Source: Lactuca virosa | Lineage: Eukaryota > Streptophyta > Magnoliopsida > Asterales > Asteraceae | Reading direction: 5' to 3' | Length of the DNA stretch: 64,000 nt | Assembly: GCA_928212115.1 (NCBI GenBank) | Contig: CAKMRJ010001112.1 | Span: 406,778,373 to 406,842,372 of the forward strand | Shown: piece after piece, positions 47,605-60,600 of the stretch | Position numbering within the stretch: position 1 is the stretch's first letter | Layout of the letters: every line of letters starts with the position of its first letter | Program-made: the position numbers and the translations under genes | The notes under the pieces: generated by a model | The model's database searches: none | What the model was told of the DNA's origin: nothing | The model's input: the letters and a program-made list of their open reading frames with translations, nothing else

Positions 47605-49870
47605 TATAACATCTTGATATCAGGTATTCTCATTTCCACCCTTTAATATGAAATTTGTTGCAAAATTGGTCCCATAGCCCATTTAAAAATAAATGTGTGT
47701 TCTGTGAAGTACGCTAGTCGTACAAAAGCGTATGCCGGGCGTATGTGGCTAGGGGTCAAATACTAATTTTTAGGGTTTAAGCCATATTTAAACATCCTCA
47801 AGACCTTTTCCATCATCAACCTCCATCTCTAAAATCGTCCCTTGCAAACCCTAATCCATTGTGTGACATTTTTGAGCATGATAGTGCATTTTTGGTGTTC
47901 TTGATGGAAGAAGGAAGTGGAATCATCTTGGAGGCTCAAGGCATCTTGGATCCAGAAGTTGTGAATGTTAAAAGGGGTGCGTAGACAATGTTTGAAAACT
48001 CAAACCTTGAATTAACTAAAGATCAATGTCTGATAATAATAAAGATCCAGTCAGGTCAGGTAAACCAGTGTTGTCTCATAATTAAGATAATCAACAAAGT
48101 GCTCAAAGTATAAATGATTAATAAGTATGAACAATGTAAAGTGATTCAAGAACAAGAAGAATGTAATTGAGAATGATTGACTGAATAATTCTTGATATAT
48201 GCGAAAAAGGTGAATATTCTGAATTTGATACAAAGGTGACTACTCCTTAAATTGTCAAGGAGAAACTACAAGACAAATATGATAAAGTAAGCGTAGACTG
48301 TTGGACTTCTGAAGATCAACAGACTGGCATAGCCGTTGCTGTTGATCTTGTCTCGTGTACTATACTATAAGACAATAGGAACAAAACGAAATAGTAAGTG
48401 TAGTAATAAATTCTCATTACAGACGCAAAACACTCTAACACTAAGATGCATCTCGGACTGCTCCTTGACTTCGGAATTGTCTTCACTTCAGAATGCTTCA
48501 TATCGGATTGCTTCACCTCAGATTGATTAAGGATCACTTTTCATGTTCTAACATAAGTGTTTCACCCTCAATCATCCTTTGAAGGTATAAAGTTTAAAAC
48601 TTGATGATTTATTTGCTTAGATCTTGCTAGCCTAGAGTTTGTGTTCACTTTTGGTCCATTAAGCTTGGTGTTCATGAGTATGGCTTACTCTAACCAGAAG
48701 CGTTATCCTTTCAGAAGTTTTTAGGTGTTAGGAACCATAAAAATGTGATCTTGTTCCTTCTATCCCTTCCATGTAAGAGTTATGATCTATTAATGGATTA
48801 TTAAGTTAGGGTTCTAGCTTTTGGACCTGTTCTAACCATGGAAAGTCATAAAGGTGGAAACTTTATGACTTTGGACGATGTTTTGGGGCTAGATCTGATT
48901 TTGGAAAAAAAGTCTTTAAGGAATAAACACTTAATGTGAAGAATTGGATCCAAACGGAGTACGTTGGGCGTATTGGGAAGAGGCCACGTGGTTTGGAAGG
49001 ATTTTGACTACGCCCAACATAGTAGCCGAGTACGCGGGTCGTACTTAACCTATTTGACTTCCCTTGACTTTGACTTTCTGACTTTGAACTTTGACCAAGT
49101 TTAACTTAGGTGGATTTTGGGTATTTTGAGCTGTAGTTGAGATGTGGTCACTTTTTGTTGTATAGGTGACCAGTAGAGTTGACATTTGGAGAAGTGTTCA
49201 TTTATGCTATCTTTCAAATTGTGAGGTGAGTTTCCTCACTATACCTGTGGGTCGAAGGAACCACTGCCCACCTAGTAGGTTTTATATCATGGTTTAGGAT
49301 GTTGCTATGATGTAGTGATATGTTAATATCTACATGATTATATGTTTGTTGTTATATGTTTTATCTGTTGCATATGTCGACATAGTGCGGTTGGGTTGAG
49401 GAGATATTGTTATGTGCAGAATCCAAAAAACCCAAGAGCAAGCCACACATAAGCTGTGGGCCAAAAAAGGCAAGCTAGACTTATGTTGTGGGATCTGGAG
49501 TGATCCAAACATGAGTTGTGGGCCAGAAAGGCAAGCCCGACTCATGTTGTGGGCTCAGCGGTAATCCAGCCTGATGGTTGTGGACCTAGTATGCATGTTA
49601 TTATATGTTTGTGTGGTGGTATTTTTGAGAACTCACTAAGCTTTGGCTTACGGTTTAAGTGTTTTGTTTCAGGTACTTCTGATGATTGGGGGTAAGCAAA
49701 GGCGTGATCGTACACATCCTTCGGTGACATGTTTTGTATATGTTATGATACATTGATTTTTGGAATATTTGTACTTGATATTGGTTTCTTTTGACTTGGG
49801 TTTGATTGAAAACAATGATTTTTATTTAATTAAAAATGAAAAATTTTATTGTGATTTTCGGGATGTTGCA
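47605..49870 (+). mobile_element. G2 5' LTR (with nested solo LTR)
   Basis: It starts TATAACATCTTG (first G mutated; the 3' copy has TGTAACACC) and ends GGGATGTTGCA. It is ~650 bp longer than the 3' LTR, mostly because of the insertion at 47960-48553. Several near-palindromes of GTACGC-n-GCGTAC type occur, for example 47709-47723 and 49030-49044. Confidence 0.88.
47960..48553 (-). mobile_element. Solo copia-type LTR inside the G2 5' LTR
   Basis: 594 bp absent from the G2 3' LTR (empty site near 55210). On the minus strand it begins TGTTAGAACATG and ends TTCACA. The flanks are GAAGT and TAAGT, a 5-bp target duplication with one change. No coding sequence. Confidence 0.7.
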
Positions 49871-49872
49871 AC

Positions 49873-49890
49873 TTGGTATTAGAGCGCTGG
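49873..49890 (+). other. G2 primer binding site
   Basis: TTGGTATTAGAGCGCTGG, a slightly altered tRNA-Met type site, two bases after the LTR end. Confidence 0.75.
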
Positions 49891-50097
49891 TTTTAGCTAA
49901 TTGGATAAGCATTCATGTGTATCTAGACTCAAACTAAGGAACTGTAAAGTTTCCAAAAACGATGTGTGATGCCTGATAGCCTACGAGAACTTCTTGTATG
50001 ATAGATGGAATTGACATCATTATTATAACTGCTTAGTGTGTGCATCATAGTTGTACATAGCTATGATTCTATAGCCTGAGAATGTTTGATTTAGCCT

Positions 50098-50124
50098 TAT
50101 TTCCTGTTCCATGTTTAGTTGTGG
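50098..50124 (+). promoter_or_regulatory. Conserved leader motif in G2
   Basis: TTTCCTGTTCCATGTTTAGT with following TGTGG matches, with two changes, the motif found in G1 at 7977-8003, 9833-9859, 12402-12428 and 22098-22124. It lies ~230 bp after the primer site. Confidence 0.5.
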
Positions 50125-50303
50125 GATTAGGGTACAATCAAGTATTCGACTGTCTATTGAATCCCGCGTTATGGATGATTAGCACGCACGAGCGGATGCA
50201 TGGTTGGTGGAAGTTTCATGAGTATGGGTGTACCTTAGTTATTGGGTCTTTTATTGGGTAGTTTGTAATGATCTGTTGAGACAAATATCGGTAAGTGTGG
50301 AAG

Positions 50304-50323
50304 GTAGTATGGGCCCGTACTAC
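50304..50323 (+). promoter_or_regulatory. G2 leader hairpin
   Basis: GTAGTATGGGCCCGTACTAC: a 10-bp stem with one U-G pair at position 7. It is ~155 bp upstream of the gag ATG. The same sequence occurs in G4, and a covariant form occurs in G3 (59387-59406). Confidence 0.6.
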
Positions 50324-50476
50324 TAAAAGCACATGACCCGTATGCGTAGCAAGGAAGTCACAAACCCCAAGGGTTTAGTCTCTTCATGATGATTTGTAGC
50401 AGCATGAATTGTGGCATTTAGTGTGTGTGCGTGTGTGTGTGTATTATATATATATATACATCGTTTCATTTTTAGT

Positions 50477-51340
50477 ATGGTGTTCACTAGAGGATCTGAT
50501 TCTGGGGAGAGGATCTTTCCAGTATCAGGACCTCAGCAACACGAAGCCCCCGATGTTTGACAGGGTCATGGACCAGATTGTAGCCTTGATATGGATTTCT
50601 GATGTGGAGGGCTGCTTCTTCACCTGTTCCTGTCCCGAGGACTGGATGGTCAAGTACGCCCTGAACCTACTTCAATTGGGCGCGAAGGACTGGTGGAACC
50701 TGGTGACCAGTTCCTATACTCCTAAATAGAGGACTGTTGTTACTTGGGAACAGTTTTCAGAGATATTTGGCACAAGGTATGTTCCCTGGTTGAGAGGGAG
50801 AGGTTGGATTAGGAGTATTTGGATTTGAGGCAGACGACGGAGACAGTGATGAAGATCGCCAAGATGTTTACTGAGAGGGCTATTTTCTTTCCTGAGTATG
50901 CTGCTACGGTGCAAGCCCAGATGAAGCGATAGTTGAGCATGCTCAAGACTGATATTTAGCAGTTTGTGTCTACCCAACATTATTGTACTCCCGCCAAGCT
51001 TCACGATGCCGCGAGGAGGCAAGAGATTGAGATAGAGGCCCAGACGAGGAAGCAGCGACAAGCTCTAGTTCCGTCCCAGCCTACAGCAAAGTGGTTCAAG
51101 CCTGCTGATTCACGATCAATAGGTCAGAGGGGCCGCACTTGAGGAAAGTGCGACAAGGTTCATGAGAGTATTTTTCGGTTTTCTTTGGGATGCCACAAAT
51201 GTGACATGGAGGGCCATATTGCTAGGGATTGTCGTTAGTAGGTCTCAATACCTAGCACTAGGATTTGCTATCACTGTGATCAGGTTGGCAATGTTAAGGC
51301 CAAATGTACTTTGGTTGCTGCAAGATTAGTGTAGGCACCA
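50477..51340 (+). pseudogene. G2 gag, decayed
   Basis: ATG at 50477 (MVFTRGSDSGERIFP). The frame soon shifts to one holding PPMFDRVMDQIVALIWISD and AKDWWNLVTSS, a gypsy-type capsid region, to ~50729. After several stops a CCHC zinc knuckle (CHKCDMEGHIARDC) is intact at ~51190-51232. A second (CYHCDQVGNVKAKC, ~51271-51312) has asparagine in place of the zinc-binding histidine. Compared with G4, part of the N-terminal region seems to be missing. Confidence 0.8.
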
Positions 51341-51399
51341 GCCCCGACTACTTTAAGGATTAAGGATAGACGTCAGGGTAGGGCGCAGCCCACGAGGGA

Positions 51400-54300
51400 T
51401 CGAGGTCATGCTTTTTAGCTCATGGCAGAGGAGTCTAGGGCGGCGCCGAACGTCTTTACTGGTATGTTTCCATTTATTATTCTGTCAGGATTTTTTTTGT
51501 ATGCTTATGATTGTATTTCTGTTAGGTACCTTCTTAGTGAACTCTTTGTTTGCTCTTGTGCGTTTCAACTTGGGTGCGAGTCGGTCTTTTGTGTCTCACT
51601 CCTTCAGTAGGCGTTTTGATATGGCCCTTGGAGAGCTAGAGTACCCGTTGCAAGTTTCCATCGCCAACGAGCATGAGATTTCTGCATCGTATGATTTTTG
51701 GGTTGTACTTTGGAGATTTTCGGGGTGTCTTACCCGATTGATTTTATCCTTATCCCTGTGGGTGATGTGTGCGTGATTGTAAGGATGGACTGGTTGAGCA
51801 AGTTTGGTACAATCATTGTCAGTGAGGGTCATCGGGTGGTAGTTTGAACCCCAAGTAGGGGAGAACTGATTATTTATGGAGAGGGTACCAGGGTTGGATC
51901 AATCTTTTGTTCTGTTGCTAGCGTTTGACAGTATATGCAGCATGGGTGTATGGGTTACCTCACGTATGTGTTTGACACTCGGGTTGGGAAGGGGGTTTCG
52001 GCTTTGGATGTGCCCATAGTCATAGAGTTCCCAGATATATTTATAGAGGAAGTATCTCGTGTGCCTCCTGAGAGGCAGGTTGAGTTCAAGATTGATTTGA
52101 TTCCCGACATGATCCCGATTGCTAAGGCGTCATACTCTTTAGCACCTCCAGATATACACGAGTTGTCCTCTCAACGTCAGGAGTTGTTGGGTAAGTAGTT
52201 TATCAGACCGAGCATTTCGCCTTGGGGAGCATCAATCTTATTTATGGAGAAGAAGGATGGGTTACACCGCATGTGTATTGACTACCAGGATTTGAACAAG
52301 TTGACAGTGAAGAACCGTTACTCACTTCCACAGATTGATGATCTATTCGATTAGATGTAGGGTCCATCTTGGTTCTCCAAGATCAATTTTAGGTCAGGGT
52401 ATCACTAGATGAGGGTTAGAGAGGAGGACGTGGAGAAGACAACATTTCAGACTCGTTATGGTCATTACGAGTTCGTGGTGATGCCGTTCGGGATCACTAA
52501 TGCACCAACGGCATTTATGAATTTGATGAATCAGGTATGCAGGCCGATGCTCGATTGATCAATCATTGTTTTTATTTATGATATCCTGGTCTATTCCAAG
52601 ACTAGGGAGCAGCATGAGGAGCACCTTTGAGAGCTTCTGGGAGTTTTGAGGCAGGAGAGACTTCAAGTTCTTGAAGTGTGAGTTTTGTTTATGGGAGGTC
52701 CAGTTCTTGGGACACCTTGTTAACCAGAATGGGATTTTGGTCGATCCAACCAAGATTGAGGTTGTTATGATGTGGGAGGTCCCAAAGTCTCCTTTAGAGT
52801 GTTTCTTGGGTTTAGCAGGGTATTATCGGAGGTTCATTCATGATTTCTCCAAGGTTGTTGTACCCCACAGTCGTCTAACGATGAAGGGCATGGTTTTTTG
52901 CTGGGGGCCTAAGCATCAGGCTGCATTCGAGACGCCGAGGAAAAAAATATGTGAGGCCTTGGTGTTGACCCTCCCAGAGAGCGTGGATAATTTTGTGGAT
53001 TTTTATAATGCTTCTATCACCGATTTAGGAGAGGTACTTATACAAAGAGGGAGGGTTGTTGCGTATGCTTCTAGGCAGCTGAAGTCGTATGAGGTTCGAT
53101 ATCCGACACATGATTTGGAGTTGGGGGCGGTTTTGTTTGACCTCAAGATTTAGCGACATTATCTTTTATAGGGTATGGTGTACCATCTACATAGATCACA
53201 AGAGTTTGAGATATCTTATGGATCAACCAACTCTGAACATGCAACAACGTAGGTGGCTTGGCGTGGTCAAGGATTATGACTGCGAGATTTTTATCACACC
53301 AGGAAATCAAACGTGGTCGATGATGCGTTGAGTTGGACGTCAGATAGTTCTTCTATTGGGAGCGTATGTATGAGGATTTCAATCGATTCTCCTCATTTGG
53401 ACTTGATCAGAGAGGCTCAGGCTGAGGGAGTCAAGAAGGAAAATTGGAAGAAAGAACGAATCAAGGGTGAGATTGACAAGTTTTCTATCAATAACTGTGG
53501 ATTGTTGAACCGGTGTGATCGGGTTTGGGTACAAGATTTTGGTAGGATCAGACAGACTGTGTTGGAGGAGGCACATAAGTCCAAATTTTTGATACACCCT
53601 GGAGCCACCAAGATGTATCGGGATTTGAGACTTAGTTACTGGTGGTCGTACATGAAGAGGGAGATAGCCTGGTATGTTGAGATGTGCTTGATCTGTCGGA
53701 TGGTCAAGTCCGAGCACCAGACGCCACATGGAAAGCTTCAGCCTTTGGAGGTTCCCATATGAAAATGGGAATAGATCACCATGGATTTCATCACCAAGTT
53801 ACGACCGACGGCTAAAGTATTTGATGCGATATCAATTATAGACCAAGAGTGCCCACTTTTTAGCTACTCGGGAGAGCTCATCGGCCGAGATATTGGTCGA
53901 TTTTTACGTGCGTGAGATTTTCGCTCGACATGGTGTTCCAGTTTCCATTATATCTGATCGATATGTCCGGTTCACTTCTCGATTTTGGCAGAGGTTCCAC
54001 GAGGACCTGGGTACGAGGTTGCACTTTAGCACTGCTTATCATACGAGGACTGATGGCTAGAGCGAGAGGACCATCCAAACGCTCGACGATATGTTGAGAG
54101 CCTGTGTTATAGATTTTGGTGGGAGTTGAGACTCCTACCTTCCTCTGGCAGTGTTTTCTTACAACAACAACTTTCACTCCAGTATCGGTGCACCACCTTT
54201 TGATCTTCTTTATGGGAGGAGGTGTTGTACCCCAATCTGTTGGGGAGAGGTCAGTCATAGGTTCATGGGAAGGAGGTAGTTCTCTAGACGATAGAAATTA

Positions 54301-54830
54301 TCCAACAAGTCAGGCAGAGGTTGTAGACAGCTCATAGTCGGCAAAAGAGTTATGCTGAAATTCGTCAATTTGAGTTGGATTTCCAGGTCGGCGATATGGT
54401 TTTAGTGATTATATCACCCTGGAAGGGTGTAATACGCTTCAATAAGAGGGACATGTTGGGGCCCCGATATATTGGGCCATTTTGAGTATTAGCCAGGGTA
54501 GGCAGGGTAGCCTATCGGTTGCATCTATTGGAGGAGCTCAGACAGATTCACAGTACCTTACATGTTTCTCAGCTACGGACGTGTGTAGTTGATGACTCAA
54601 CAGTGGTTTCTTTAGATGATATTTAGGTTAATGATAGCCTGAACTATGTTGAAAGGCCGGTGGCGATTTTGGATAGGATGAAGAAGGTCTTGCGCAACAA
54701 GGTGGTCCCATTGATCAAGGTCCAGTGGCAACATCGGAAGGGTTCCGAATGGACTTGGGAACCTGAGGTAGAGATGAGAGAGCACTACCCTAAGTTATAC
54801 GCAGCAACGGACTTCGAGGACAAAGTCTGA
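51400..54830 (+). pseudogene. G2 pol, decayed: protease to chromodomain
   Basis: Domains in order across several frames. Protease region ~51500-51830: the catalytic DSG triad is read as NLG at ~51570, so the active aspartate is lost. Reverse transcriptase ~51990-52660: the catalytic site reads FIYDIL, one aspartate lost, with many stops. RNase H ~52830-53330 includes the altered FYNAS motif. Integrase ~53500-54400 has a remnant HHCC finger at ~53590-53710. Chromodomain ~54640-54800 ends at TGA 54828-54830. The domain order is Ty3/gypsy chromovirus. G2 is closer to G4 than to G1 in the regions they share. Confidence 0.88.
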
Positions 54831-54834
54831 TTCT

Positions 54835-54847
54835 AGTGGGGTAGAAC
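54835..54847 (+). other. G2 polypurine tract
   Basis: AGTGGGGTAGAAC directly before the 3' LTR. It resembles the G3 tract AAGTGGGAGGTAAT at 61358-61371. Confidence 0.75.
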
Positions 54848-56457
54848 TGTAACACCTTAATGTCAGGTATTTTCATGTCCACCCCTTAATATGAAATTTG
54901 TTGTAAAATTGGTCTCACAGCCCATTTAAACGGAAACGCATGTTCTGTGAAGTACGTTGAGAGTAATGAAGCATACACTGAGTATACGTGGCTGGGGGTC
55001 AAACTCTAATTTTTAGGGTTTGAGCAATATTTAAACATCATTATCCCCTCAATACATTTTCCCTCATCAGCCTCCATCTCCCAAATCGTCCCTTGCAACC
55101 CTAATCCATTGTGTGAGCATTTTTGAGCTTGATAGTGCATTTTTGGTGTTCTTGAATGAAGAAGAAAGAAGTGGAATCATCTTGGAGGCTCAAGGCATCT
55201 TGGATCCAGAAGTGTTTCGCCCTGAAGCATCCTTTGAAGGTATAAAGTTTGAAACTTGATGATTTATTTGCTTAGATCTTGCTAGCCTAGAGTTTGTTTT
55301 TACTTTGGTCCCATAAGCTTGGTGTTCATGAGTATGGATGACTCTAACTAGAAGAGATGTCATTTCAGACGTTTTTAGGTGTCAGGAGCCATAAAAATGT
55401 GATCTTGGTCCTTATATCCCTTCCATGCAAGATTTATGATGTCTTAATGGATTATTAAGTTAGGGTTTTAGCTTTTGGACCTTCTCTAGCCATGAAAAGT
55501 CATAAAGGTGGAACATTATTACTTAAGACGATGTTTTGGGGCTAGATCTGAATTTTGATGAAAAGTATTTAAGGAATAAGCACTTAATGAGAAGAAATGG
55601 ATCCAGAAGGAGTACGTTGGGAGTACCAAAAGGTATGATGCATGTATTTTGCTGAGGCCCCGTGATTTGGAAAGATTTCGACTATGCCCAACATAGTACC
55701 CGAGTACGCGGAGCGTACTCACCTTACTTTGACTTCCATTGAATTTGACCTTATGGATTTGACCTTTGACCAAGGGTTTAGTTTGACTTAGGGGCATTTT
55801 GGGTATTTTGAGCTCTAGTTTGAGATTAGGTCACTGTTTGTTGTATAGGTGACATGTACAGTTGGCATTTAGAGCAATGTTCATTTTTGCTATCTTTTAG
55901 ACTGTGATGGGAGTCTCCTCACTATACTGTGTGTCGAAGGCACCAATTCCAGCCCAATAGATTGTGTATCCTGGTTTAGGATGTTGATATGATGTAGTGA
56001 TTTGTTAAGATCTACATGATTATCTATTTGTTGTTATATGTTTTATCTGTTGCATATGTCGACATAGTGTGGTTGGGTTGAGGTAATACTGCTCTGTGCG
56101 GAAGCCAACAAACCATAGAGCAAGCTAGACATAAGTTGTGGGCTAGAAAGGGCAAGCCAAAGTTATCTTGTGGGCTCGGGAGTAATCTAGACATGAGTTG
56201 TTGGCCAAAAAGGCAATCCAGACTAATGTTATAGGCTCAGGGGTAATGCAGCCTGATGGTTGTGGACCGAGTATGCATATTGTTATATGTTTGTGTGGTG
56301 GTATTTTGAGGAACTCACTAAGATTTCACTTATGGTTTAAGTGTTATGTTTTAGATTCTTCTGATGTTGGTTTATTATGACTTGGGTTTGATTGAAAACA
56401 ATGATTTTTGTTTAATTAAAAATGAAATATTTTATTGTGATTTTTTTGGATGTTACA
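54848..56457 (+). mobile_element. G2 3' LTR, 1610 bp
   Basis: TGTAACACC to TTTGGATGTTACA, followed by TTATT. It aligns with the 5' LTR and shows the empty site for the nested solo LTR. Short open frames inside are not credible genes. Confidence 0.9.
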
Positions 56458-57692
56458 TTATTTGTTAATATTTTTATATGATATTATTATGTGATAATCT
56501 TAAAAATAAGTATTATTACTTAAAATATTATAACATGTTGAAATACACCCCGTGTTAAGAATATATAATAAGATACGATAAGTGTCGTTTAAACAAGAGT
56601 TAATATTAAAAGTCGATTGTAAGGAATGTAGTCTCATCTAAATTCTAAACTAAGACATATAAAGAATATTTAGATCCAATTAAGTTGGATAGAAGAATAG
56701 TCATATACCGTATTGTGATAGTATGGTATAAACAAGATAATGGTTTAGAAATCAACTATAAGCATTATAGTCTTTCTTAATTTGTTTAATATCGATAATG
56801 GATATTTTAGATCGAAGTAAGTTGGAAGTATGAATGGTCTCATAGTTGGGTAAAGTGTGAGATGTAAAGCGGCGTGTAATAGTCCTCCTCTTTTTTGATA
56901 GTCAGTATTGGCAGGTCCAGATCGGACATCCGGAGGGTATGTCTAGAGCATCTTCTAGAGTGAGATGACAACACTTTATTATTCTATATGGTCTTGTGAA
57001 TTACATTGATAGTGTAGATTGATAAACAAGAGACGTAGTTGAAATGGGGAACCATCATTCATCAAATACTTTGATGGCTTAAGTGATTTTATGACTTATA
57101 TAAGCAAAGGAAGCTCCTAGCTGTGTAGTCAAACCAATACTTTAAACAACTCATCAAGTGAGGTGATTCTTCTTGATAATCCTGGACTATGATTTGTGAG
57201 AATCAGTTGGAATGGGTATGAATGGATAGTAATGTTTTATTGATACCTAAGTTATGGGATATATCTATTTTGTTTTGTAATAGTTGGTTTTGTAGGTTTG
57301 ATAATATCAAATTATTATCCTAATATGGTGGGATTGAAAACCCTATGTGTCTCACCAGGCATCCCATCCTGACCCACTAAATTTATATGCATCATATGTT
57401 ACAGGATTAAAGCTACTGGAACTTCATTAGGATGCCGAGTGATTAAGAGACAACTAATAATAGTGTTCAGGACCATTAGGTATTTACATTGTAAAATTGT
57501 TATGTATTGATTATGACATCCTTAGAGTTTTTCTATTTTGAAACATCTTTACTTAAATATATTTTTAATAAAACGAAAAAGTTTCCACATTTTTTTTATT
57601 ATACTCAGATTTTCCACAAACAAAGATATTATGATTTTCAAAGCGCAGATAAATGTTTTTTTTTTTGTTTCTGAAAAATAAGGGATGTCACA

Positions 57693-60600
57693 GTTGGTAG
57701 AGAATTAGTTTAAGCGAACTAGGAATAATGACTATTTCTGGACTTAAACATAGATATTAAACGATGATGGTGAGAGTTGTGTCTAGAATACTTCAGGTTG
57801 TATACCTAAATTAATAAGAAAGAAACAAGCACTAGAATATTTTAGGTTAAATACCATGATTAATATTAAGTGCTAATTAAAAAAATTAATTTATAGCATG
57901 TCTTAGGTTGTATACCTTACTTGCTATTACGATCACTAGAATACATTAGGATTAATTCCTTATGTGCTAATATGTGCTAAAAGTTATGTATTATAGCATG
58001 CTTTAGGTTGTCTGCCTAGAATTCTAATAATTGAAAGGATTTGAGGTCTAATGCCAACCTTGGTTCGAAGGATAAAATTTTATGTGTTCGGGTTTCTAAA
58101 CATTTAATTATCATATTATAATTTGAAGGATAACATTTTATGTATCCGGGTTTCTAAACATTTACTTATCGTATTAGAAATAGCATGTAATTTTTCAAGG
58201 AGATAAGAAGACTTATGATAATTGACATCGTTCACTTCGTAAATAATATATAAATACCAATAGAGTGGTATCTTACGTTTAGAGTGCATTTGGCCAAGTG
58301 ATATTACCTTCTGAAAGGTATCATACGTTTAAAGTACACTAACAAATGGCGATTCTACTTCCAACCAGATTGAAGCTGTATTGATTTATGGATTTAGAAG
58401 TACTGAAGGTGGTGATAAATTCATCAAAAATATCGAAGTTGGAGTTACATGAGAAGTTATGGAGAATTCAGAGAATTCAAGAAAGATAAAAGGAAAGTCC
58501 GAAAGAGTTTTCAGACTCATTAGGTCGAGACTTTGTCTATGTTTGCGATATAGTATACAATTAGAATGGTGTGTTAAGAAATGATATGTACCATATACAT
58601 GATGCTCTGACATGGTGTTTAATAATACTAAGTGACAGTTGACTCCTATCACATCTTTACCAGAATTACATAGTGTGTTAAGTTGATTTCAACATACATG
58701 ACTAGGATTGTGAAATTAGTCATTGGTTTGTGAAGTGCTAATGAACTTAATTGTTTAAGTAAAGGTAGAGTATTTAGCTGAAGTGGCGATACACCCATAG
58801 TATTGCACGAGAAGAAATTTTAATGTTAGGAGATGACAAATACTAAGTGGAAGGTAGTAGAACATGCAGAGATGCAGCTAAAATGTAGACTTTTAGGATT
58901 AACTCCTATAAAGTAAAGGATAATAGAAGTGAAGAGATATGATGTTATGCTTGGTGACTTGCATATGTCAACAAGTGGTACAGATAACTGAAGAGCGTTT
59001 GTCTCCATACCACCAAATATAATTCAGACGTAGTATACCCTACAGACCGCGGACTATACTAAAAGGAATACGAAGAGTTGAGAGTATAATAGCTGCTAAA
59101 TTACATTGTCTTTAGAATAAAGACTTAAACGATCAAGGTTTTATGAATCCATACCATATAAGCCATAGAAGATTGATGTAAAGAAGGAAATATCATAGAA
59201 GGTGAGTCTAGGAAGCATAAATATGTGCTTGATAGAGAAGCAAAAAATGCTAGTAGAGTCTAAGGAAAATCATTATACGCGCTTATTTGAACACATTTAT
59301 GTGTTAAATTGTTTTGTTGTTATCATGTATGGTGACTTGGGAATTATTTTGACAATTCTTGGGATGAGTACGCATAGGTGTGAATGGTAGTATAGGCTTG
59401 TACTACCAAAAGCAGAAGATTCGTACTTGGATTAGGAAGAGTTGCAAGGTTACTAAGGCACTAGTAGTTGAGTTTGTTTTGTCCATTTCTGTTATTACCA
59501 TGGATATAATGATGATTAGGAAAGTAGTTTCTGATTCAGAACTTGTGGCCTTGAAGAATCAGGTCCGAGTAATATAAATCTACGAACTAAGTTAATTGGT
59601 TTAGAGAACGATGTCCTGTGCAATAATCGATTTTAGTCGGAAAATGTGATATAAAGGTGATCGAAGTGATCGATACAAGTATTGAAGCCTTCGTTAGGGA
59701 TGAGCAGCTAGTAGCTAGAGATGCTACCTGCTATGATATGGTTGTAGGTCGTTCTTCCTTCACCAAAAGAGGAAAGATCAAGTTGTTACCACAAGATGGA
59801 AGGTATCTTCCATGTTAATATTTTTTTGTAGATACGAGAGTTCAGTTCGTTATATGATTATTGCATTGTGCAATGGAATGTCATTAGAATGTGACCATTC
59901 GGTCCATTTCAGTAGCCAAAGTAAATACATTATCTTGGGTTAAGGCTAAGACCCAATTTAGAAAGGGGCAGTGGTCTCTGATGAAAGTTAAGTTTGCGCC
60001 TTAAGAGTTAAGATAGAAGGTCCATGGGTGGATGAAGGAAAAGGTGTAGGTTCAAGCACTGCTATCAACAGATAGATTTAAACCTATTAATTTTTTTTTT
60101 CAGGAAGCCAGGGGAGCTACAGTCATTGTAGCTTGTATAGGAATCGCATGCAAGTGTCTTTTGTGTGTATACCAAAATCTTCAAGAGATGATCACAAGGA
60201 TCATTACAAGAAGATCAATTGAAGTGTGACAAGGTTAATTTTCCTAGAAAAAGAGGGAATAATAATATTGAGTTCAACAACCTTCGTTGTTGTTAATATT
60301 TCCATTAAGTTGGTAATATCCTCTTATACGATTTTCCATAAGTTTGCATTAGTGGACGACTTCATGCTTGTCGTAATCTTGATTAGACTATGGTCGTGTT
60401 ATGTGAGAAGATCACTCATGATAGACACACATAGTGATACTACATTGAGGACGTTCAAGTCATGAATATGACAATTAGGAGTTTCTTCTAGTAAGAAAAA
60501 GATCTATCAATCACATAATTCGAGAATTTACGCTTTAATAAATTGTGGGTAGCAGTAAGTAAGGGTTCAAACCCAAGTAAGGGAGAAAAAACCCTTAATT

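Larger units (their letters stand above)
47605..56457 (+). mobile_element. G2: complete decayed gypsy element, target duplication TTATT
   Basis: LTRs 47605-49870 and 54848-56457 enclose a primer site, leader, gag, pol and polypurine tract. TTATT lies at 47600-47604 and again at 56458-56462, proving a single insertion into the G3 LTR. Stops and shifts throughout make it non-functional. It is older than G1. Confidence 0.92.
45502..57692 (+). mobile_element. G3 5' LTR, ~3.3 kb net, with nested insertions
   Basis: It starts TGTAACACTCAC and ends GGGATGTCACA at 57692, followed by a degenerate primer site (GTTGGTAGAGAATTAG) and the GCGAACTAGG context usual after such sites. The start aligns with the second LTR at 61372. 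It contains a MITE (45534-45925) and the whole of G2 (47605-56457 plus target duplication). Removing these leaves ~2.9-3.3 kb. A promoter-like TATAAATA lies at 46838-46845. No coding sequence belongs to the LTR itself. Confidence 0.75.
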
